From Bacteriovoracaceae bacterium (GTDB lineage Bacteria; Bdellovibrionota; Bacteriovoracia; Bacteriovoracales; Bacteriovoracaceae): a stretch of DNA of 47,563 bases. The notes under the pieces were generated by a model. It worked only from the letters and a program-made list of their open reading frames with translations, did not search any database and was not told the origin of the DNA. The DNA lies in the NCBI GenBank assembly GCA_017858255.1, contig JAFMBV010000019.1, forward strand, positions 1 to 47,563, read 5' to 3'. Of this stretch, positions 35,387 through 44,460 are shown in pieces (the first letter of the stretch is position 1; each line of letters opens with the position of its first letter). Made by a program: the position numbers and the translations under genes.

Positions 35387-36360
35387 TTTTGGAGACTTTT
35401 AAAATACTCGGCCGTTACTTTTAGTCCGTCTTCAAAACCAATTTTTGGTCGATAGTCACTAATCGTAAAAAGCTTATGCATATCGGGACGCCTCTTTTTT
35501 GGGTCATCTTCTGGAAGCGGGTGATAAGAAATTTTTGAATCAGAATTGAGAGTTTTAATAATAAACTCTGCAGCTTCTTTAATTGTATATTCATCTGGAT
35601 TTCCACAGTTAAAAGGTGTGTGGATTACCGAAAACATAACATTATGAATGGCCTGTACAAGGTCAGTAACAAAACAAAAGCTTCGCGTTTGGCTGCCATC
35701 ACCATAAATTGTAATATCCTCATTATTCATGGCCTGAGTGATAAAGTTTGGAATAACCCTTCCATCATCAGGGCGCATGCGTGGTCCATAGGTATTAAAT
35801 ATACGGACAATACGCGTATCAACATTATATTGGCGGTGATAAGTCATCGTAAGAGACTCTGCAAAGCGCTTAGATTCATCATAGGGAGAACGAATACCAA
35901 TTGGATTAACGGCTCCCACATATTCTTCTACCTGAGGGTGAATCTCGGGATCGCCATAAACTTCTGAAGTAGAGGCCTCTAGGAAACGAGCGTGTTTGTC
36001 TTTAGCGAGTTCTAAGAGATTCCACGTCCCTACCGAGTTCACTTTCATGATCTCTAAAGGAATGATTTTAAAATCTATAGGAGATGCTGGTGAGGCCAAG
36101 GAGAAAATATAATCAATATTGACTCCACTAAAATCTGGTAATTTTTCGGCCACATCACATTCATGAAACTCAAAATTATTATATTTAGAAAGTATTTCAA
36201 TATTTGATCGTGAGCCTGTTATAAAATTATCGAGACCAATAACTTTTGCTCCGAGTCCCAAATAAAACTCACTTAAAGTCGAAGGAACAAAACCTGCCGC
36301 TCCTGCCACGAGAATCGTTTTACCTTCTAATGTTTCCGGGAGAATAATTCGTTGACCCAT
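35383..36360 (-). CDS. NAD-dependent sugar epimerase/UDP-glucuronate decarboxylase-like
   Basis: The 325-residue protein is an extended short-chain dehydrogenase. Its closest pattern is UDP-glucuronate decarboxylase, which makes UDP-xylose: SLASPASPIDFK, EASTSEVYGDPEIHPQVE, the SPYDESKRFAE active-site Tyr and Lys, and FNTYGPRMRPDDGRVI are all present. The Rossmann glycine motif is atypical: GAAGFVPS (residues 20-27) instead of GGAGFIGS, so the third glycine is proline. NAD binding might still occur, since extended SDRs tolerate some changes. It precedes a glycosyltransferase with a 4-base overlap, suggesting that its product feeds that enzyme. Confidence 0.88.
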   Translation of the reverse strand: MGQRIILPETLEGKTILVAGAAGFVPSTLSEFYLGLGAKVIGLDNFITGSRSNIEILSKYNNFEFHECDVAEKLPDFSGVNIDYIFSLASPASPIDFKIIPLEIMKVNSVGTWNLLELAKDKHARFLEASTSEVYGDPEIHPQVEEYVGAVNPIGIRSPYDESKRFAESLTMTYHRQYNVDTRIVRIFNTYGPRMRPDDGRVIPNFITQAMNNEDITIYGDGSQTRSFCFVTDLVQAIHNVMFSVIHTPFNCGNPDEYTIKEAAEFIIKTLNSDSKISYHPLPEDDPKKRRPDMHKLFTISDYRPKIGFEDGLKVTAEYFKSLQK

Positions 36361-36388
36361 AACTCTTGCCTCTTTAAGTGAATACTAT

Positions 36389-37285
36389 TTAATACCTTTT
36401 TAGCTGAAGAACCGTACTGCCAATCAAGAGGAGTAATCCACCGAGTAATTGAAGAGGGGCCAGCGTTGCATCTAAGAATATCCAATTTACGGCAATGGCG
36501 CAAAAAGGAAAAAACATTTCAGCCAATGCACATAGTCTAGCAGGAATTCGTTTAAGACCTTGATAATATAGGCCCATACCGAGGAAGCCTGAGATCAACA
36601 CCATAAAGAAGATTTTTGACCATATTGCCCCTTGTCTAATGAAGGGGGCGTCTTCCCCGGCAAGCGCCGGAATAAGAAAGAGAAGGCCCGCAAAAAATCG
36701 TCCGGCCATAACTTCTGTTTCTTTATAGCCTTTATTAACTAGCTCTTTTCCAAATACGGTACTTGCCCCCCAGCCAAAGACGGCCGTCAAAGTAAGAGCA
36801 TATCCTAGAACTGCAGGCCCTTCTAAAAGGTTTTGGCCCTTCATAAGAAGATGAATACCTCGATTCAAATCATTGAAGCTAATGAGCACACCACCAAATA
36901 AGCACAGAACGGCCCAACCAAGGAATTCTTTCTTAACAGGTTCACCTAAGACTTTATAGGCCAAAAGAATGGCGATAAGAGGCTGAAATTTTTGTAATAG
37001 AATGACAAGAGATGGGTTTAGTAGAGAGAAGGCCTTAGTGAAGGCCAAGGTTGCCAATGCCGAACCGAGACCACCAATTATTCCGAAATGAATCAGGTCT
37101 TTCTTGGAGATTTCCTTTAAGGAGCGCGCCATTTTATAGAGAACGGGAGAGAGCCCAAGAGTTAAAATTAAATGCTCAGCAAACACTAGCTTTGTAGCGC
37201 TTAGGCCACCGAAAATAAGGGGGTAACGAATAAGTGTATCTAGTGCCCACAGTAAACTGGCCAAGAAAATAAAAAAGACACCCAT
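36389..37285 (-). CDS. EamA/DMT-family transporter
   Basis: The 298-residue membrane protein has ten predicted helices in two EamA repeats. The first repeat includes ATLAFTKAFSLLNPSLVIL and the second GMGLYYQGLKRIPARLCAL, both showing the family pattern of a polar turn then an AL..P helix. The family exports amino acids, nucleotide sugars and other metabolites; specificity cannot be read. Its ATG shares one base with the trmFO stop (TAATG), so it is translated downstream of trmFO. The sugar-enzyme gene follows 28 bases later. Confidence 0.9.
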   Translation of the reverse strand: MGVFFIFLASLLWALDTLIRYPLIFGGLSATKLVFAEHLILTLGLSPVLYKMARSLKEISKKDLIHFGIIGGLGSALATLAFTKAFSLLNPSLVILLQKFQPLIAILLAYKVLGEPVKKEFLGWAVLCLFGGVLISFNDLNRGIHLLMKGQNLLEGPAVLGYALTLTAVFGWGASTVFGKELVNKGYKETEVMAGRFFAGLLFLIPALAGEDAPFIRQGAIWSKIFFMVLISGFLGMGLYYQGLKRIPARLCALAEMFFPFCAIAVNWIFLDATLAPLQLLGGLLLLIGSTVLQLKRY

Positions 37286-38718
37286 TAGAGTGGTTGCTCC
37301 TGAAATCCCTGATACTCAGGAATAATTCTTGGTAACATTTCTTCAAAAACTTCTCTCGCCTTGTCACTCGCGATTTTCTTCTTAATACGCTTACGATTCT
37401 TACGATCTCTTCTTTGTTCTTTAGTCAAAGTTACTGTTGGTAGTAGCCCAAAGTTAATGCTTGAAGGTGAAGGCTTCAAACAAGTCATCACATAATTGAC
37501 TAAAGCTCCGATCCCTGTCTCTTTTGGCCAATGAAGTGGCTCATGACCATGAATACGCCTCAACAATTGAGAAGCAACATAAAGCCCAATAGAAGCAGAC
37601 TCAGTATAACCTTCAACCCCAGTAATTTGACCGGCAAAATACATCGTTGGAAAGTCTTTTGAAGAAAAGTCCCAATTAAGAACTCTTCTTGAATTGATAA
37701 AAGTATTGCGATGAACACTACCTAAATGAAGAAAGCTTGCCTTCTCAAAACCAGGAATGGTTCTAAAAACACGAATCTGCTCAGGGTATTTAAGTCGTGT
37801 TTGAAATCCGACGAGGTTAAAAGCACTTCCCTCTAGATTTTCTTTTCTTAGTTGAACACAAGCATGAGGAATCTCACCATTTGGAAGCTCAAGCCCTATT
37901 GGCTTCATGCAAGAAAATCTAGCAGTCTCTGGCCCTCTCTCCGCCATAATATCAACTGGCAGACAGGCTTCAAAAAACTTATAATCCTCAAAATTTTGTG
38001 CCGGTACTTTTTCAGCAGCAACCAAGGCCGCAATGAAGGTATCGTATTGCTCTTTATTCATGGGAGCATTGAGATAATCCGCCTCAATCCCTTCTTCTTC
38101 AGGGACCGGCTTATGTCTATCCTTATGATAGAGCTTTGTGTAATCGAGAGAGTCAGCGTCTACGACTGGTGCAATCGCATCGTAAAAGTAAAAGTCTTCC
38201 TTCGCTATATTTTCGGTTAACCACTTTTCAAGAGGAGAAGTCGTTAAGGGACCTGTTGCAATGATGGTATAATCACAGCCATGGTTCTTGGCCAACATGA
38301 GAGGGTCAGAAACCTCTTCATAGCGTGTTTCAATGAGAGGATTTGCTTCAATTATTTCAGTGATTTTTTCAGAGAAAGCAACACGATCAACTGCCAATGC
38401 ATCCCCTGCTGGTACGGCCGTCGCCTCTCCTGCTTCCAAAACTAAAGAGCCAAGCCCTCGCATTTCATGCTTGAGAAGACCATGTCCACTATTAGGGTCT
38501 TTGCTTTTTAAGGAGTTGGTGCAGACAAGTTCTGCCATTGTCGTAATTTTTTGAGAAGGGTTTGGCCGAGACTTTTTACTCTCAGCTAAGACAACTCTTA
38601 CACCGTGACGGGCCAAGAAGAGGGCCGCTTCGGTCCCCGCAAGTCCAGCGCCAACAACAAGAACTTTAGGAGAATTTCCCCCACCTGAATGCGACTCATG
38701 CGTAGCGTTTTGCTCCAT
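37285..38718 (-). CDS. trmFO: TrmFO, folate-dependent tRNA (uracil-54-C5) methyltransferase
   Basis: The 477-residue flavoprotein uses methylene-tetrahydrofolate and FAD to form ribothymidine-54 in tRNA. It has the FAD motif VVGAGLAGTEAA (about residues 21-32) and the TrmFO-specific stretches AELVCTNSLKS, FSCMKPIGLELP, YFAGQITGVEGYTESASIG and SINFGLLPTVTL. The length is slightly above the usual 435-470 because of an N-terminal extension and a basic segment (RRDRKNRKRIKKK). ATG 38716-38718 has AGGAG upstream. TrmFO replaces TrmA in Firmicutes, some deltaproteobacteria and relatives, which supports the taxonomic guess. It is divergent from nadE by only 66 bases. Confidence 0.95.
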   Translation of the reverse strand: MEQNATHESHSGGGNSPKVLVVGAGLAGTEAALFLARHGVRVVLAESKKSRPNPSQKITTMAELVCTNSLKSKDPNSGHGLLKHEMRGLGSLVLEAGEATAVPAGDALAVDRVAFSEKITEIIEANPLIETRYEEVSDPLMLAKNHGCDYTIIATGPLTTSPLEKWLTENIAKEDFYFYDAIAPVVDADSLDYTKLYHKDRHKPVPEEEGIEADYLNAPMNKEQYDTFIAALVAAEKVPAQNFEDYKFFEACLPVDIMAERGPETARFSCMKPIGLELPNGEIPHACVQLRKENLEGSAFNLVGFQTRLKYPEQIRVFRTIPGFEKASFLHLGSVHRNTFINSRRVLNWDFSSKDFPTMYFAGQITGVEGYTESASIGLYVASQLLRRIHGHEPLHWPKETGIGALVNYVMTCLKPSPSSINFGLLPTVTLTKEQRRDRKNRKRIKKKIASDKAREVFEEMLPRIIPEYQGFQEQPL

Positions 38719-38784
38719 CTTGATATATTCTCCTAGCGAAGCTTTTGACTGTGTTTAGGGATTTTTACCCCTACAGGATCTTAT

Positions 38785-40536
38785 ATGCAAATAGTCTTAA
38801 ACCAAACTCAACACATAATAGGCGATTTCGAGCAAATATTTCAGGATCTTAGACTCACTTTGACTGCCCCCACAACTAGCGAGGCTGAACTCCAGCTTTT
38901 TCCGGAGCTTTTTCTCACGGGCTACCCCCTTCAAGACCTCGTCTTACAAAAAGAATTTATTGAAAACTACCTCCACTTTTTCAACGAATTTCAAACTTGG
39001 CTCAAAGATCATGCCGATCTCCCCAAGAATAGACTCATCCTCGTCGGAGGGCTTAAGTACCGATTCGATAAAGATGAACTTCCTCTTTATATAGAGAATG
39101 TTGTCTATGAATGCCGCCCGGGTACCGGTCTGGTCGCCTTGTACACCAAATGTCTTCTGCCTAATTATGATATTTTCGATGAGCAGAAGTATTTTCACCC
39201 TGGTAAAGAAGCCGCCATTATTGAGTTTCAAAGTAAGCGCTTTGGTCTGCTTATTTGTGAGGATATGTGGTTTAGCTCCACCCATGAAATGGACCCCGTA
39301 AAGCTTCTCTTTGATAAAGTAGCAAAAGAAGGGCCAATAGACGGTTTACTTAACCTTTCAGCTTCCCCTTATTTCATTGGAAAACAGCAAAAGAGAGAAA
39401 CTAGAGCAAAAGAAATTGCCCAACTTTTTCAAGCACCATTTTTCTATGTGAATCGCGTTGGTGGGGAAGACGATATACTTTTTGACGGTCAAAGTTTTGC
39501 GACTGATGGTGAAAAAGTGTGGCAGGCAAAAGCCTTCCAAGAAGATGCTCTTAAAGTTAAATTACCTCTATACAAGGGCAATTCTGCGACGACATACAAG
39601 AATTCCCACATTGAAAATAGCTGGGAGTCACTCTTTCAAGCCGACTTGGCGACGTCAAAGGAAGATGCACTTCCAAAACTAAACCCATGGGATGAAGAAA
39701 CCTGTGAGGAAGTTATAAAGGCACTAACATTTGGCCTGCAAGAATACACCTCAAAGTGTGGTTTTAAGTCATTTCTTGTGGCCCTTTCTGGGGGAATTGA
39801 CTCGGGGCTTGTGTTGGCCCTGACAAAAATGGCGCTTCAGCCCCATCAAAAAATTGAAGCCGTTTACATGCCGAGTAAATACTCCTCCCCTCTTTCTACA
39901 GAATTGGCCGAGGAGTTATGCGAAAAGCTAGACATTCCACTCACTCATTTCCCAATTAAGTTTCTCCACTCGGCCATGGGCCAGGAGTTCACAAAAAATT
40001 ACAGAACCCCTCTCGAAGGATTGGCGGACGAGAATATTCAAAGTCGCCTAAGAGGAACGATTCTCTATGCTCGAAGTAATCAAACTGGAAGTATGGTCAT
40101 CAATACTTCTAATAAATCGGAGATTGCTGTAGGTTACTCTACCCTATATGGTGACAGTGTTGGCGCCATAAGTCTTCTAGGGGACCTCTATAAAAGTCAG
40201 GTTTATGATCTTTCTCATCATCTTCACAATACCAGAGGTAATCTACCTCTTGGCTATATTGAAAGACCACCAAGTGCAGAACTCAGAGAAAACCAAGAGG
40301 ACTCGCAAAGCCTTCCCCCCTATGAAAGGCTCGATGCCATTCTTGAAGGGCTTCTTTCCTACCGCTTAAGTCAGAAAAAACTTCATGAAATGGGCTTCAA
40401 TAAGGACGAAGTAAAAAAAGTTTATGACCTTTACACAAAAAGCGAGTATAAGAGGAGTCAATTCTGCCCTATCATTAAAGTGAAGGCGAAGAGTTTTGGT
40501 TTTGGCTACCGTATGCCAATAACCAAGAAGAGCTAA
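38785..40536 (+). CDS. nadE: Glutamine-dependent NAD(+) synthetase
   Basis: The 583-residue enzyme makes NAD from nicotinate adenine dinucleotide, ATP and glutamine. The N-terminal glutaminase has the nitrilase triad Glu41 (FPELFLTGYP), Lys122 (LYTKCLLPNY) and Cys158 (LLICEDMW). The C-terminal synthetase has the ATP loop SGGIDSG (from residue 335), VINTSNKSEIAVGYSTLYGD and ERPPSAELRENQ. Length and layout are those of the bacterial two-domain form. It starts at ATG 38785 behind an AGGAT site, in a 66-base divergent gap shared with trmFO; TTGACT at 38745-38750 could be its -35 element, but no clear -10 is seen. The H1-like gene follows 25 bases later. Confidence 0.95.
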   Translation: MQIVLNQTQHIIGDFEQIFQDLRLTLTAPTTSEAELQLFPELFLTGYPLQDLVLQKEFIENYLHFFNEFQTWLKDHADLPKNRLILVGGLKYRFDKDELPLYIENVVYECRPGTGLVALYTKCLLPNYDIFDEQKYFHPGKEAAIIEFQSKRFGLLICEDMWFSSTHEMDPVKLLFDKVAKEGPIDGLLNLSASPYFIGKQQKRETRAKEIAQLFQAPFFYVNRVGGEDDILFDGQSFATDGEKVWQAKAFQEDALKVKLPLYKGNSATTYKNSHIENSWESLFQADLATSKEDALPKLNPWDEETCEEVIKALTFGLQEYTSKCGFKSFLVALSGGIDSGLVLALTKMALQPHQKIEAVYMPSKYSSPLSTELAEELCEKLDIPLTHFPIKFLHSAMGQEFTKNYRTPLEGLADENIQSRLRGTILYARSNQTGSMVINTSNKSEIAVGYSTLYGDSVGAISLLGDLYKSQVYDLSHHLHNTRGNLPLGYIERPPSAELRENQEDSQSLPPYERLDAILEGLLSYRLSQKKLHEMGFNKDEVKKVYDLYTKSEYKRSQFCPIIKVKAKSFGFGYRMPITKKS

Positions 40537-40561
40537 ATTTTATAAAGCAAAGGATATTCTC

Positions 40562-41083
40562 ATGACCCAAAAAAATGTAGAGGCCGTATTGAAACAATGG
40601 AACCAGATGAAAAAAGAAATCGAAGATCTAAATAAAGTCGGTCAAAAATCCGTTAAAGACCTTCAGAAAAAAGTCGATACCTTTTTAAAGTCAGCAGAAA
40701 AGGACCTTAAAAATGTGGTTGATAAAGATATCCCGAAATTAGTTAAGAAGTTTCAAAGTGAAAAGAAAGGTCTTGAGAAATTAGTTGAAAAGTCAGTTAA
40801 TGATGAGATCAAAAAAGCTAAAACGTTTCTTCTTGGTCACAAGAAAGAACTTAATAAAATTCAAAAGTTAGTTGAATCTTACCTTCCCAAGAAAGCGACT
40901 AAGAAAGCTACTAAGAAAACCACCAAGAAAGCTGCCAAAAAAACCACCAAGAAAAAAGTGGCCATAAATAAGGCGACTAAGAAAAAGGTTGCCAAGAAAG
41001 CAGCAAAGAAAACAACAAAGAAAAAAGCTGCCACCAAAACGGCTAAAAAGACGACTAAGAAAAAAGCTGCGAAGAAAAAGTAA
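40562..41083 (+). CDS. Histone-H1-like lysine-rich DNA-binding protein
   Basis: The 173-residue protein has two parts. Residues 1-108 are a charged, mostly helical coiled-coil region. Residues 109-173 are built almost wholly of Lys, Ala and Thr in repeats such as KKATKKTTKKAAKK, like the tail of eukaryotic histone H1 and of bacterial Hc1/AlgP-type proteins. Such tails bind DNA without sequence preference. A nucleoid-compacting role during a dormant or attack phase is plausible in a predator but is inference. It starts at ATG 40562 behind AAAGGAT and lies 25 bases after nadE, so is probably co-transcribed with it. Confidence 0.82.
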   Translation: MTQKNVEAVLKQWNQMKKEIEDLNKVGQKSVKDLQKKVDTFLKSAEKDLKNVVDKDIPKLVKKFQSEKKGLEKLVEKSVNDEIKKAKTFLLGHKKELNKIQKLVESYLPKKATKKATKKTTKKAAKKTTKKKVAINKATKKKVAKKAAKKTTKKKAATKTAKKTTKKKAAKKK

Positions 41084-41095
41084 TTTCGGACACTT

Positions 41096-41147
41096 AGGCC
41101 TTCGCGTTAAATTAAACCCGACAATTTCGTTTGCGAAGCGTGGGCCT
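41096..41147 (+). terminator. Imperfect hairpin after the H1-like gene
   Basis: AGGCCTTCGC (41096-41105) pairs with GCGAA (41133-41137) and GGCCT (41143-41147), leaving a 5-base bulge. Only TTTC follows, so termination would be weak. It ends 17 bases before the next start codon. Confidence 0.3.
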
Positions 41148-41164
41148 TTCGATACCATAAATAG

Positions 41165-43369
41165 GTGAAAAAACTAGAAAGACGCCTCGGTTTAGGGGCG
41201 GTTGTCTCCATATCTGTTTCTGCCATGCTTGGAAGTGGGATTTTTGTTCTTCCAGGTATTGCTGCAACAACCACTGGACCTTCAGTGTGGCTTGCCTATA
41301 TTTTGGCCTCACTTTCGGTTTTACCAGCGGCCCTTTCCAAATCAGAACTGGCCACGGCAATGCCTACCTCAGGCGGTACTTACGTTTACCTTGAAAGAAC
41401 CTTTGGCCCAATTGTTGGAACAATATCCGGTCTAGGTCTTTGGTTATCTTTACTTCTCAAGGCAACTTTTGCTCTTATGGGGTTTGGCGCTTATCTCAAA
41501 GTTCTTGCACCACAAGTTCAGTTGGTGCCTACAAGTTTAAGTATTCTCGCCTTTATATGTATCCTCAATATTTTTGGTGTGGGTAAAGTCTCAAGTCTAC
41601 TGATGGCCGTCGTTGGCCTCTGCATTGCCCTTTTGACGGGTATCTCTGTTGGCTCTGCCTTTACTTTTGACGCTGCCAACCTCGATCCTCTTTTTCCGGG
41701 AGGTATATCAGGGCTAGCGTCAGCGACCGCTCTCGTCTTTGTCTCTTATGCTGGGGTGACAAAGGTTGCTGCAATTGCTGAAGAAATAAAAGATCCGGAA
41801 AAAAATCTACCTCGCGGTATTATGATTTCTTTGCTTATCGTTACCTTGGTTTATTCAGGTGTTACTTTCCTTCTCTTTGGGAATTTACCTATAGACCAAA
41901 TAAGCAACAATCTTAAACCAATTTATTCCTTAGCTGTGCACATTCAAGGACCATTTTTGGGCCTCGTTACAGCGGTGATTGCAGTGATCACCATGAGCTC
42001 CATGGCAAACTCTGGCATATTGGCCGCTAGCCGCTTTCCTTTTGCCATGGCCCGAGACAAGTTATTGCCTTCGCAACTTGGCCGTCTAAACCGTAAATAC
42101 TTGACGCCAGTATGGAGTATTATCATCTCTGGATTGGTGATGGTTTTTGTCCTTCTCAATATGGATGTGACGAAGATTGCCAAGTTTGCCTCAGCCTTTA
42201 TGATTCTCATCTACATGGCAGAAAATATTTCCGTTATCGTATTAAGGGAATCACGAGTTCAGTGGTACAAACCAGAATATAAGTCACCTTTTTATCCATA
42301 CGTACAAATTATTGGAATTATCCTCAACATCATCCTTCTCTCTTATATGGGACCAAAACTAGTTGTCCCCGCTTTGCTTTCAATATCAATTCCAGGGCTG
42401 ATGATCTACCTACTCTATTCAAGAAAAAACACCACGAGAAAAGGCGTTATAGGTATTCGAGGTAAACGTCAGGATCTTGTAGAAGAAGTCACAGAGGTCC
42501 TTCCGCGCACGCGCTTAGAAGACATGGACCTATCTGTTGATGCCAATGTGGTAGTAACCCTCTTTGGAAGAGAACGTTCTCCCGAAATGCTCATTGAAAT
42601 GGGTGTCGCCTTGGCCGAGCACGGAAACTGTGAGGTCGCTCACATAACTGAAGTACCAGAACAAACTGATCTTGATGATCTTATGGATGAACCGGCCGAA
42701 CTTAAATCCTTGAGAAGACGTGTCGTCGCCATGGCAGTAGAAAAAAAGGAACCGATTACTTTTGACCCAGTGGTCTCCCACGACCTGGCCAGAACTGTTT
42801 TTCACATCAGTCAAAGACTTCATTGCCAATGGCTTCTCATTGAATGGCGAGGAAAAACAGCTGGTGCTTTTACCATTCATAATCCAATGGGCTGGCTAAA
42901 AGGCCATCTTCGTTGCAACCTAGGTATCTTTAGAGATGCTGGTGTTCGCTATATAAGAAAAATCATTTGTTATATCCGTGGTGATGAAACTGACAGTATT
43001 GTCATTTCAACTGCCGATCATCTTGCCGAGGTGAACAGGGCCGATATAACCCTCTTATCAATTCTACCAAACGATTCCACTGAAGAAGTTCTACAACGAA
43101 CTGAAAGAGACCTAAAAGAGCAGGCTAAGATATGTATTAGCCGCACAAATGTTCTCATCGTTCAAAGTAATGACACTATTAATGATGTTATCGCTCAAAC
43201 TGTAGAGTTTGATTTATTCATCTTTGGTGGTTCTCGCCACAAATTTGTATCAAATCTATTTGGTTCAGATGACGACCGTTTAATGGCCAAAGCCGCTTGT
43301 TCTGTAATCTCGGTTCAAAGTGCACCTGAGAATATAGAGGACAAAAAGGTGAAGGATTATTTCCTTTAG
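41165..43369 (+). CDS. APC-family amino-acid permease fused to universal-stress domains
   Basis: The 734-residue protein starts at GTG 41165. Residues 1 to about 420 form an APC-superfamily transporter with around 12 helices, opening with SISVSAMLGSGIFVLPG and containing TSGGTYVYLERTFGP and AAIAEEIKDPEKNLPRG, hallmarks of amino-acid/polyamine carriers. Residues from about 455 to the end are cytoplasmic and resemble two universal-stress-protein folds: NVVVTLFGRERSPEMLIEMG, then KIICYIRGDETDSIVISTA, ending in FIFGGSRHKFVSNLFGSDDD. The tail probably regulates transport by nucleotide binding. Substrate is not identifiable. The ribosome binding site is poor. Confidence 0.88.
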   Translation: MKKLERRLGLGAVVSISVSAMLGSGIFVLPGIAATTTGPSVWLAYILASLSVLPAALSKSELATAMPTSGGTYVYLERTFGPIVGTISGLGLWLSLLLKATFALMGFGAYLKVLAPQVQLVPTSLSILAFICILNIFGVGKVSSLLMAVVGLCIALLTGISVGSAFTFDAANLDPLFPGGISGLASATALVFVSYAGVTKVAAIAEEIKDPEKNLPRGIMISLLIVTLVYSGVTFLLFGNLPIDQISNNLKPIYSLAVHIQGPFLGLVTAVIAVITMSSMANSGILAASRFPFAMARDKLLPSQLGRLNRKYLTPVWSIIISGLVMVFVLLNMDVTKIAKFASAFMILIYMAENISVIVLRESRVQWYKPEYKSPFYPYVQIIGIILNIILLSYMGPKLVVPALLSISIPGLMIYLLYSRKNTTRKGVIGIRGKRQDLVEEVTEVLPRTRLEDMDLSVDANVVVTLFGRERSPEMLIEMGVALAEHGNCEVAHITEVPEQTDLDDLMDEPAELKSLRRRVVAMAVEKKEPITFDPVVSHDLARTVFHISQRLHCQWLLIEWRGKTAGAFTIHNPMGWLKGHLRCNLGIFRDAGVRYIRKIICYIRGDETDSIVISTADHLAEVNRADITLLSILPNDSTEEVLQRTERDLKEQAKICISRTNVLIVQSNDTINDVIAQTVEFDLFIFGGSRHKFVSNLFGSDDDRLMAKAACSVISVQSAPENIEDKKVKDYFL

Positions 43370-43380
43370 TAAATGACCCA

Positions 43381-44460
43381 CTAAAGAGTTAAGACTTCTC
43401 CAAGATATGGGCGCCATTTTCCTTGCCACAAATTTAAAGCTCCAGATCGTAGAGACTGGGACTTCTCGTGAACATCTAAAAGACAATAAGAGAGTGCAAC
43501 ATTTGACTCATGTAGGCCCGCATCCATAGTTGGGATTTGATTCCATGTTCCCGTATTGAAATAATACTTCCCCTCTGGAAAACGGCGCCACTCTTGAACA
43601 TGGGTGTGACCCATAACAACGGTATGGATGTGCCGCTTTTTCTTTAAAACTCCCTTGGCCTTTCTCTCGTAATTTGGATAAATCGTTATCTGTTTTAAGA
43701 GTTTAAGCGTCGTTTTGAAGTTTCTATTTTGTTTTGTGTATATGTCCTTATTTGTTTCCCACAAGTAACTCAGCACTGTCCTTGTCATCCTTAAGAAGAA
43801 AACAAAGTCATGAAAGAAAACCCACCTAATATAGGAGTTTAAAGGTCTAACCTTATCAATATAAGGTCTCTCCTTTCTTAAACGAGGTAGGACATTTATA
43901 CAAAACAGACTCCCCCAAGGAAGATTTAATATTTCTTTACCATTAGGTCCTTCAAGAAAGTAATTTTTCATCGGGACAGTATTTATAACCTCATATTTAT
44001 GTCCATGTTCTATATAGACACCATTTTCATCGAGTTCAAAATCAATACAAAGATCTTCACCGATTAATTCTTGCAAACGTTTTTTTGCACCAGGAAATGC
44101 CATTGCAGCATCATGATTACCAATAATGTAAGTAACTTTTTTATTTGGGGATTTTAAAAACTCCCTAATCGCATCAAAGAATTGTGGATGGCCTTGATAA
44201 ATTTTATCAATCCCCTTGATTGACAACTTTTCATCAACAATATGGCTAAAAACACCATCATTATCAATTTGAATGAGATTCAAAATATCTCCATTTAAAA
44301 CTAAATGAACATTTTTTAAATAGAATTGACCTGAAGAGTAATATTCTAGGAATTCAGCAAACTTCTCATCTTCAAAAAAATCTTCAAGAATATTTAATTG
44401 ACCGTTTTTAAGAAACTTTCCCTTTCCTAAATGAAGGTCTGATAAAACGAGATATATCAC
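43381..44460 (-). CDS. Calcineurin-like metallophosphoesterase
   Basis: The 359-residue protein has all family metal motifs: SDLHLG (Asp8, His10), LNGDILN (Asp58), GNHD (residues 114-117), EHGHKYE and MGHTHVQE. The longer length and hydrophobic stretch around WVFFHDFVFFL suggest membrane association, as in some UDP-2,3-diacylglucosamine hydrolase relatives, but the substrate is unknown. The start is GTG 44458-44460, overlapping the stop of the diguanylate cyclase gene (GTGA) with AGAGG upstream, so it is coupled to c-di-GMP signalling genes. Confidence 0.9.
   Translation of the reverse strand: MIYLVLSDLHLGKGKFLKNGQLNILEDFFEDEKFAEFLEYYSSGQFYLKNVHLVLNGDILNLIQIDNDGVFSHIVDEKLSIKGIDKIYQGHPQFFDAIREFLKSPNKKVTYIIGNHDAAMAFPGAKKRLQELIGEDLCIDFELDENGVYIEHGHKYEVINTVPMKNYFLEGPNGKEILNLPWGSLFCINVLPRLRKERPYIDKVRPLNSYIRWVFFHDFVFFLRMTRTVLSYLWETNKDIYTKQNRNFKTTLKLLKQITIYPNYERKAKGVLKKKRHIHTVVMGHTHVQEWRRFPEGKYYFNTGTWNQIPTMDAGLHESNVALSYCLLDVHEKSQSLRSGALNLWQGKWRPYLGEVLTL

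Noticed and set aside
40880-41080. Tandem DNA repeat or CRISPR-like array in the H1-like tail
   Set aside because: The repetition comes from AAG/GCT/ACC codon runs in a coding frame; units vary in length and there are no spacers.
40868-41158. Minus-strand Phe/Leu-rich ORF opposite the H1-like tail
   Set aside because: It is the antisense image of Lys/Ala/Thr repeats (AAG reads CTT), not a membrane protein.
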